From: Icerya purchasi
Taxonomy: Eukaryota > Arthropoda > Insecta > Hemiptera > Monophlebidae
NCBI GenBank assembly: GCA_039619475.1
Contig: CM077115.1
Coordinates: 301,135,756-301,199,755, forward strand
Direction: 5' to 3'
Length of the DNA stretch: 64,000 nucleotides
Part shown: positions 55,281 to 64,000 of the stretch, piece by piece
Position numbering within the stretch: the stretch's first letter is position 1
Layout: each line of letters opens with the position of its first letter
Made by a program: the position numbers and the translations under genes
The notes under the pieces: model-generated
The model's input: the letters and a program-made list of their open reading frames with translations, nothing else
Told to the model about the DNA's origin: nothing
Database searches by the model: none

Positions 55281-55889
55281 GAATTTTAATTATTACCCTC
55301 GTTTCCTTGCATGTCTACATAATAATACTCTCTAGCTCTATAGGCTGCCGAAGTACTTTGCAGAGTTTCTGCTCTTTGTTATGTAAAACGATTGCACCTC
55401 GCCTACTTGACTAATTATAAACAAATGTCACTGCAAGGCAATGCATCAATGTAACTTCATTGCTAGTCCACAAATCCTACGGGCAGTATTAAATTGTATA
55501 CGTTCATTGATCCTCTGTATAGGAAATGTTGGAATGATCGCCAGTACAAAGTAATGTCTCCTTTTAACTTTTTTGTTGCAAATGAGATTATTTGCCTTCG
55601 GCAATAACCGTGTCTCAACTATATGCGTGTGTATGCGCATAACCCGTGTGTACATTTATTTCAAAATAATTATATTTTAACATGAAAATTTTAAAATTTC
55701 CTTACGTTGTGTGTAACTTATCTATTTACGGCTGGTGTGTAAGATAATGCAGCAAAATAATTTCCGCTTTACAAAATTTACTTACGCTACTGAGCATTGA
55801 AACAGATCTCAGAACGAGTTAACGTCGTTTCTTGGAAAACTGTTTTCCGGAATTAATTATAAAATTTATTTTAATTTCCGGAATAATTA
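55281..55889. other. No feature supported
   Basis: AT-rich DNA before the RTE-like remnant. Its true 5' limit is unclear. Confidence 0.4.
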
Positions 55890-56665
55890 ATAGAAAATTA
55901 CCGATTCTTGACCTAACTATATTAACAAAAGCGGTGGAAAAAGTATGCAATAAATATGGACTGATAATTAACGTGAAGGAAACGAAGGTAATGCCCATCT
56001 CAAACGAGCCACACCCTATCGACATAGCGATAAAAAATGGCAGACCAAAACACGTCGATAAATACAAATACTTCGGTTCCTGGATTAATAAATATGGTGA
56101 CCCAGACGGAGAAATTAGATGTCGCATTGAGCAAGCGCGTTTTGCCTTTATGCAAATGAAGAAGACACTCACAGCTCATGACTTGGACCTTGATTTAAGA
56201 TTCAGAACTCTGAAATGCTATGTCTGGTCGGTATTACTATATGGTGTCGAAACGTGGACATTGACGTTCAAGATTAGAAGCCTTCGAGTTTTGGTGTTAT
56301 AGACACTTATTCAGCATCCCGTGGACCAAAAAGAAGACAAACATAGAGGTACTACAGAAGATGAGTAAAAAGAAAAGGAGCTGATCGACACTGTCAAAGG
56401 GAAGAAAAATAGAAAATACTTCGGTCATGTGATGCGTGCGCCGAAGTACACATTACTGCAGAATATATTGATGGGAAAGGTGGAAGGAAAAAGAAAAAGA
56501 TTATCTTGGTTCAAGAACCTACAGACATGGACAGGTTGCACTGTTGAAGAACTGTTCCACACAGCAAAGGATAGGGGCGACTACAAAGAATTAATCAAGC
56601 TTGCCATCAGATGAGCCTAAGATCGAGAACGGTCATGGCACCGAAAGAAGAAGAAGAATACAATA
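55890..56665 (+). mobile_element. RTE-like LINE remnant, C-terminal half
   Basis: The plus-strand frame 55832-56302 reads VEKVCNKYGLIINVKETKVM, KYKYFGSWINKYGDPDGEIR, IEQARFAFMQMKKTL and CYVWSVLLYGVETWTL: the RT thumb and post-RT region. After a frameshift come FSIPWTKKKTNIEVLQK and then frame 56429-56614 (GKVEGKRKRLSWFKNLQTW). The 3' end is GGCACCGAAAGAAGAAGAAG. It matches the minus-strand element at 4977-5560. Palm motifs and endonuclease are absent. Confidence 0.8.
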
Positions 56666-58499
56666 GAATTAAGAAAATTACGTTGATTGGTGAAATATAT
56701 GTATTCAACAGAAAAATTGTAAGCTTCGGTGCACCGGAAAGGTGGAAAAATGAAAAATCCGTACTAAAATCAAAAAATCAGCTAATCTCTCTTTATTTTT
56801 ATTCATTAATAGCGTAATACGAGCGGTTTTGAGAAAGGTAACATGGTGCGAGGTGCGGAGAATTTTCAGTAACGTATACATCTGCAAACATTTGAAACAC
56901 TTCACACTAGCTTACATACAACCAAAATCACTGTGATTAGACCGAAAATTAAATGCACTACTATTCTGGTATCAAAAAATAACCCAATTTTTTTTTCTCA
57001 CTTTGATAAAAAAAAAAAAAAAAAGTTCAAAAATCCCGGATAGATTTTTAAAAGGTTACTGTAGTGTATTATTCTCGTGCCAAAAATTAGCCCTTACCCA
57101 TCGGCCTCTCTATAGTACACTTTTAATAATCTTAATATCAACTGCAAAAAGGTATCATTTATGCCCCCTGCCATCAAGGTGAATTGGCTCAATAATCTTC
57201 CAGCATAATTCAATAAATCATTCCATTCATCCTAAAAACTATGTTTACTATGATGCAGTGACTTTTTGTAGAAATATCTGTAATTCTTACATCCTAATGA
57301 CTATATTGAGAGTGATGGTGCAGTGTTTCAGATGAGTTATTGAGATGGTTATGTTGTTAGGTTAAGGAAACACGTCTATTATAGAGTTCCCCCTGGCGTG
57401 TAATTATGTCTGTCGAATAATAAAAACTTGGATGAGGAATATAATGTGTTCGCAGTCAAGCGCCTAAGTGCACTACATGCGAATTATAATAACAATGGCC
57501 AAAATTAGTTCGTATGCATTAAAGATACGCACCAGCAGCCATATGTACTCGATATTTGCCAACAATTTGATTTTTTAGTTCAATTTACGCTAAACATGAA
57601 CATCGTATTTCAGGAATCGTAACAATGCCGCAAAAATTGCTATGTCGATACAAGTGTGGCTTCATTATAAAGAAAAATATTTACAAGCATTTACATGTAC
57701 ACTCATACTATCGGGCAAGCAATATTGTACAACAGATCTGTATAAGTTAGTGAGGATAAATTATTGTGTCTCATTACACAGCAATGCAGACAAATGTCAA
57801 AAGGGTACAAATGATGGATATTTCAACCTTGTTATGTTTAGCTCAGTTTAAAAATTAGTTGACATTTGTCTATCATACAACACATGCACACACACTTACA
57901 TTATCATTAACATCATCATAATCACCAATGCAACATGTATATCAGTATGTTTTACACGCATATACATGCTACATTGAACATACATAAAGTGTACAAATTC
58001 CACATACGTTAGTGTGATGGTAAGTTTTGGTTCTTCATACTGTAAAAATTTCTTAAAAACGTACACGCTTAAACAAGTAAACTCAACACATGTCGGAAAA
58101 GTAACTCTGATAAAGTCTGCATTAAATAAATCCGTTACAGCTATTGACAGTAATACTGACTAATAGGCTAATCTCAATTGTGATTAACTACAGATTAAAC
58201 ACAGAAATACGCTATTAGAGCAGATAACTGATGCAAAAGTTAGCAAAATCATTTCACTTTGATACTCACAGAGTATATAAAAACATATACTCGAGAATAA
58301 AAGTAGAACCTCCGATGACAATTAGTACTGTGGCTACTTTATTAAGATGTTGTTACATTCTTCCAACAATTTACCTGTCGAAACATACCTTCCCTACTAA
58401 GGGTTAATTCTAAGACTATTCTGGTTTAATGTACATTAATGCATCTTATTAGCATCTAAAATGCAACGCTGCATTTTAGATTCATTTATAATATAAATC
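56666..58499. other. AT-rich DNA, no feature supported
   Basis: A tract at about 57009-57024; scattered ACAC/ACAT-rich stretches near 57880-58000. No coding feature recognised. Confidence 0.4.
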
Positions 58500-60180
58500 A
58501 GGAACTGTTATTGTTATCCGTTATTTAACGTCGCATTCCAATCGGTTTTTGTCGGTTTTCGCTGTAACTGATCTATTCCGTTGTCGAAAATTCACTATCG
58601 TATTATTTCACGCTTTCGTCTTTCTTCATTTCCTTTGTTTCCGTATTTCTCCTTCCTTTCCTTTCCTTTCCTTCTTAATTTGCAATCTTTTTGCGTAAAC
58701 TCTTGAAAAACCCATTTTCAAGGCTTCCACGCTTTATTCGTGCTTTTTCGATTTACCGTAATACATCTCTTTCGCTATTTAAATCGGTTCGGTTTCTTAT
58801 TTCGACTAACTAACAATTATTCGAACTATTTTGGTCTTCCGGAAGTCGTAACAGTTTTAATCGCAACAGAGAACGGATCGGATGGCTAAATAAATTCAGT
58901 GAGTACGCGAATATTCATTTGGCATGTTATTTGCATTGTTTGTATTCTTTCGTCTTTTTTTTCTTATCAAAATAGTAAAAACTTCCTTAAATTGTCATCG
59001 ATAGAAAAATTAAAACGAAATGTGCGTACACCATTAAATGGCGTATTTCTCGTTCCGTCGAAGAAATCGATCGAATTTGTTCAAGTGACAGTGATGGGGA
59101 AGTTTAAGAACGGCTGGAAATCGAATTAACGACGCTAACGGATTGAAAATTTGTTGCCCGCTTCGAGGACATTTATAAAAACTTAAATGCTAACGAATCC
59201 GGTGATCTGGATAAAAAAGGACGAAGAAGGTGATGGATGAAGGAATCCAGGGCATTATTAATAATACGGTAGTTAAAATTAATTAAGTTTGTGGTAAGTA
59301 CGAAAATAAAAGTAATCGTTGTTCGTTAATTAAGGCATCGCTTTCGAATAGCCTCATCGAAAATTCCAATATGTCCGCTAAATTTCCGATTATCGCGATA
59401 TCAAAATTCGACGGCGATATTACTAAATTCGTGGACTTTAAAGCATTATTTGAATATATTTTCAATAAATAAAATTACTTCCGATGCTAGTCTGTGCGAT
59501 CTAATTGATAAAGTCGATTTATCGTTAAAAAGCTTAAAAGTCTGCCGCGATGGCACATACGGTTATCTCGTATTTCTTTTTAACCAAATTAGACAATTAA
59601 TCTAAAATCGATTTCGAGAACTCCATATCGAGTAACGATAAAATTCTGTCATTAAGAAAATTTTTAGAAATTCGCGCTGCCAATATCGAATCGCAGAACA
59701 TTGATAGGCCAATCACTAACTCCGTTCCGGTTAAAAAATTGCATTTCGTTGCAAACAAACCGGATTGTCCGGTATGTGGTGATCGTAATCGATTTTGATG
59801 GATTCAAAAAAAATGAATCTAACCGAGCGATACGAAATAATCAAAACAGGAACGGCGGCGCGGTTTGAAGTGTTTCGCTAAATCGAGTCTATAATAAGGC
59901 GAACAATTCTTTCTTAGATTTCGATAAATCCCTGCGATCGCATGCGTCGAGATCGAGGATAGAAAAAAGGGATTCCGCTGAACTTGAGGTGGCTGCCGCG
60001 AGTTTATCTAGTTTGCGCACTTCAGATAGTTTTAAACAAACTGCGCATCTTTCAGCCTTGGTAAGATTCGCATGCGGTCGAATAGTATGCGAGAATTTTA
60101 TTCGACTCTTGCACTGATCGCCGATACGTTCGTTAATAGGTTCAAATTGCCTACCGAAAATTAAGCGCCGAACATTCCAT
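58500..60180 (+). mobile_element. BEL/Pao LTR retrotransposon remnant (leader and gag)
   Basis: Plus-strand traces include FPIIAISKFDGDITKFVDFK (BEL/Pao gag pattern LPKxxLPKFxGDxxxFxxF), FFLTKLDN, then ENSISSNDKILSLRKFLEIR, AANIESQN and KPDCPVCGD, and FKKMNLTERYEIIKTG. These are the conserved parts of BEL gag up to the zinc-finger region. Upstream, TTTTGGTCTTCCGGAAG (about 58830-58846) resembles the leader just after the LTR. Frames are broken by stops. No pol and no second LTR were found, so limits are approximate. Confidence 0.65.
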
Positions 60181-60193
60181 AAAAGGGTCACCC

Positions 60194-60268
60194 TCTTTCG
60201 GGCGCGATCGATCGGGCGCAGCTCTATCGGGCGCGACTCTATCGGGCGCAGCCTCTTTCGGGCGCAGG
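60194..60268. repeat. CGGGCGC tandem repeat
   Basis: Five CGGGCGC cores at 60199, 60213, 60228, 60243 and 60259, spaced 14-16 bp, with CTCTAT or CTCTTT between them. GC-rich in an AT-rich setting, directly after the BEL-like remnant. Confidence 0.88.
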
Positions 60269-61862
60269 AGAACTCAGACCTTTTTACAGACCACCTACGG
60301 TATTTTCAGGTATCATCCGTTAAACGTTGTCATCTGTGTTAGTGAGAAACACGAGTTACCAAATACTGCTATCAGAAATTCCGTTCAAAAAATACCGTTC
60401 TTCATTAACGATTTAGTTTTTCCGCGCGTATAGCATGTTTTTATATACATACACATATATATATAATCACAAGACACATGTTTTACATGATTTTATTTGG
60501 TTATTCGCTTTTTTAAAATATTTTCTATTTTTTTTTTTTTTGAAATAATGACTTCAGCGTGAAATACTCATAAACAGACTTTCGCGATGTAAATTTAAGA
60601 GTTCTGTTAGCAATGGTGACACGAAACGGACGGCAATTATTAATATTAATTATCGGTCAAATGGATTGTCGGTTTTCTTCATTTTTTTTTTTTTTTTGCT
60701 AACGTATAGTCAACCGTATATAAAAAATTACAAACTATCAACTCTAAATCATTTAAAGTGTAACATAACTGGATTGAATTTGCTTCTGATACATATTCCT
60801 TATATTATCTTTCTTTTTTATTAGTATCTAGCAAATTTATTTGACGTTCATTGAAGTTTTTTCTTTTATCTATGATTTTAATTATATATTTAATTCCTTG
60901 GCGATCCAACCCTGGTTTCAAAAAAAGTATCGAAAATGACAAGCAAAGGCGTAAAAATTTTTAAACATAAACACATTTATGTTAATACTGGGCGAGAAAT
61001 ATATACGATATTTCAAATTAAAAATTAAATATCTTTGTTTTGAATTTAATATTATGTAAATGTAAATTATGGTAATCTTTAAATTAACTCACAGAATGTT
61101 CAGTACATGAAACATCCTGTCGGCTAACTTCTCCTTTTTTTTTTAGTTCGTTTAGAAAAATTTTCAATCTTCAAAACACTGGACTAATATTATTTTCGTA
61201 AAAATTTTAATAAAGCCAATAAGCAAGAAGCTTTTCTTGTTTTGTTTAATAATAAAGCGAGCGACTCATAAAAAAATAATAATAATTAGAAATATCGACT
61301 CGGCAATACTCGATGCGTGTTTTGTAGGGGAAAAGAAAAAATTAAAGAAATAAGTTGAGAAACAGAAGTGATTAATTAATTTTCTACTGTGAAATAGTGT
61401 TTAATAAAAATAGGAAAAGAACCGTCAATGGCTACAACCACTTTGTAATTTACACGTTTGTTAGTTACAAAACGCGTTTTAACCGAATTTTTTTCTCTAG
61501 AATTTCGTTTTTTTACTAACTTATCACACTAAATTGCAATAATACTTTCTAAATATGGTCAGTTCAGCTGGGGTTGATTTGAGTAACACAAAGCTTTAAA
61601 GGAATAATTTGCAGGTATTCGTTATTTGAATCATCGTTCTATCAATTTACATTAAATATTTATAATAGTAACTTATTTTACTTCTGTTTCTCATCATATC
61701 GGCTTTCTTTACTAAAGGTTTTTTGGTTTTATTTCGAAAAAAAAAAAAATTTTTAATGACGGTAGTGAATAATATGAAAGATGCTATATTTAGTTCTCTA
61801 TATCTGCTTTTTGGTAATGATTGCCCAATCTAAATGAGAATTACCTTTTTCGACCTTAGTCT
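60269..61862. other. AT-rich DNA, no feature supported
   Basis: T tracts near 60530 and 60688. No ORF or repeat end recognised. Confidence 0.45.
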
Positions 61863-61915
61863 TATTTATTTATTTGGGCACGTCAATCAAGGACCTTTAC
61901 CCGGTTTGCATTTCG
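61863..61915 (-). mobile_element. LINE A 3' tail, minus strand
   Basis: Sense strand CCGGGTAAAGGTCCTTGATT, GACGTGCCCAAATAAATAAA. It is the LINE A terminal motif with an (AAAT)n rather than pure A tail. Nothing coding was recognised upstream of it. Confidence 0.65.
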
Positions 61916-64000
61916 ATACTTATAATGTGTTGTTGCAAATACTAAATTATCAGTACGCTTGCTTGTTTTCTTTTTGTATTTGCTGAACAGAAAAGCCCCG
62001 TTGAGGCAAAATGTGATTAAACAATAAATGAGTAATTGTTAAAATGAGCACGATCGTCTATTTGTTTTTATATAGTTATTTCATTAATTTATTTAGAATG
62101 ATTTGTCAGTTAGCCTTAGAATGTTTGTCTTTATTTTTGTTCGATTCCTTTAGGTTGCTTTTTCAGATTTAACCTCATTTGGCCTAAAAGTAAAACGCAC
62201 AGAAAGAAAAAAATGTTAAATATTTATGAAAAAATGAACTTGCTCCTGCGTGCATATGTTATAGTAAACGAAAACATAAAATGTCGCATGAAGTAGGCAT
62301 GAAAGAGAGAAGAGGGTAAATTTTGAACATATTTATAAGAAAAATAATATTCCAGTCCGTCGTTTTTTTTTTGTTTCTTTTTTTCACATACGGCTTAAAC
62401 ACAACTGTGCCGATATCAAGTTGAGCCTGTTAAATTAGCTTACAGCATACTACACAAATTACAATGTTTGGTCGTTTAGTAATAACTGAAATTTTCAAAA
62501 ACCACAAAAATTGGAACAATATCCTCATTATTCTTCGATAAGGAATCAATCTTTCTTATATGAAATGGATACAGTTTTATTTAATAAATAGGTATTTTCT
62601 GTAACACGCACAAACAATATTTAAGTTACCAACAATTTGAAACCTATAGTATGTATTGCGATAAAACTGTCGCAAAAAAATTATCCCCCCCTTTCCACAG
62701 GAATGATAATTTCTTAAACTATATATACCTGCAAGGTACAACCAGTGTTCATACAGCTAGTTGAATTAGAAATTATGTTTTTCCTCTTTCAGGTTTTCCC
62801 AACAAAATAAGAGTTTGCAATTATAATATAATAATAATAGCATTAATTACAAATATAGAAATAAACGATTTCGAAATCTTACATACAAGTAATAATAATA
62901 GTACCTATAATACATGCAAACACTAAAGTTAACTAATTACATTATGTGGTACTCCACGAAGATAATCTTCAAGCTGAAGCTGATTATAATTTGTTTCGAC
63001 TTTCAACAAACATTTGTCGCAATCGACATATTTCTTTTTTTTACTTGGTTGCTTTTATCAATAAGACTATGTTTTCTTTATTTTGTTGATATTATATCAC
63101 GTTCATAGACGAATGACAGAAACCATTATATGTCAACATCCTTTTTTTTTTCGGAACAGAAAAGTAAAAATAACAATAATGGCATGTTTTACACGCATTT
63201 ATTGCACATTTTGTTATGTTCTTCTGTTAGGAAAATTAACCATTTTCTTAGAAATTTAAAACCGAATAGCAAATAGTACGGGTTATGAACAATGCAGGTA
63301 AATAAATTTCACCTCTTATGAAGCTATTCAGGATTTGGTAAAATAAACAAACTAAAGCACTACACTTATTTACAGAAAACAGTTTCATTCGTTAATTCTC
63401 CGTACTACGGTCATTATTAAGAATAGTCTATTCGAAAAATATTCTAGTAATTCTTCTTCCGCCGAAATAATAACAACTGCTTTACAATAAACTTATAGTC
63501 AATTCCAAGAAAAATATACGATTTTTTCCATGACGATTTTATCACTTTTGCTTCTTCTTTTATTCCTACGGATTCGCATATTGTAAAATATTCGAAGTCC
63601 TATTCATTACCTCTATTCAGTCACTCACAGGAAATCTCCCATGGTGAGAACCGAATCGACAAAAAAAATTGACGCCCGTTTGAGAAATATGAGCAGTTTA
63701 CAATATATCCATAAAATTATTTTCCGCATATATGCTTTTAGTGCTGTTGTATTTTTTAGGAATACTCACTAGTGATCGATATTTACTTGTTTTCTAAAAT
63801 AATTACATATAACGGTTATAAAACAAATATATACTTTTAAGAATGTCAAATAGTTGTTTAAAAATCGGAAAATTTTTGTTACTTAGTTATGTTAATTTTA
63901 TTACTAATGTTTTTGCATGTTTTAAAAACGAATTCTGGTTTATGTAGGTCATATTTCACAGTAATAAGAAAAACAGATTCCAAGTAATTAATCCGTGTTA
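61916..64000. other. AT-rich DNA, no feature supported
   Basis: Short ORFs such as 62914-63108 are hydrophobic and unrecognised. No repeats or RNA genes identified. Confidence 0.45.

Noticed and set aside
1..64000. CRISPR arrays, prophage, operons or defence islands
   Set aside because: No regularly spaced repeats, bacterial genes or ribosome-binding sites; the sequence is eukaryotic.

Overview
The window looks like AT-rich intergenic or intronic DNA from an arthropod, most probably an insect. No bacterial gene, operon or ribosome-binding site is visible, and I could not support a single intact host protein-coding gene. What it holds is a dense graveyard of transposable elements: several families of non-LTR retrotransposons (LINEs), tRNA-derived SINEs, a Penelope-like element, a BEL/Pao gag remnant, a deleted hAT DNA transposon, a small repeat family sitting inside (TA)n microsatellites, and fold-back elements. 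The insect assignment (possibly a hemipteran) rests on this family mix and is inference.

Layout. 0-8 kb: first copy of the (TA)n-embedded repeat, a LINE C-terminal remnant, a CpG-rich unique stretch (2.84-4.49 kb), an RTE-like LINE 3' half on the minus strand, two side-by-side LINE 3' tails and a gag zinc-knuckle fragment. 8.3-10.5 kb: a 5'-truncated RNase H-bearing LINE (called LINE B here) on the minus strand with one in-frame stop in its recovered reading frame. 12.0-16.75 kb: a full-length Jockey-clade LINE with a 13-bp target-site duplication, ORF1 and ORF2 overlapping by ATGA, inactivated by a nonsense codon, frameshifts and a motif A Asp-to-Asn change. 17-26.6 kb: LINE A pieces, a Penelope-like element followed by a hammerhead-ribozyme-like motif, a second LINE B, the second (TA)n repeat copy, a large palindrome, and another RNase H LINE. 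29.5-37 kb: LINE A copies and a nested mosaic in which an old LINE D is split by a LINE A and by a younger inverted LINE D. 37.4-38.3 kb: broken copy of a multi-copy arthropod protein family. 41.3-49.5 kb: LINE A carrying a SINE, a second SINE family sharing the LINE A tail, a fold-back with a ribozyme-like core, and a LINE B inserted into LINE E with an 18-bp target-site duplication. 50.5-60.3 kb: interrupted SINE, hAT remnant, third (TA)n repeat copy, RTE remnant, BEL/Pao gag remnant and a CGGGCGC tandem repeat. The last 3.7 kb holds almost nothing recognisable.

The most informative signals are RNA-level structures in the repeats. LINE B copies keep a 3'-UTR hairpin with a 20-nt loop, covarying stems and a U.G wobble. 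LINE A copies and one SINE share a terminal hairpin-like tail. A hammerhead-like core occurs both behind the Penelope-like element and inside a separate fold-back. Family letters A-F are local labels for this window, not database names.
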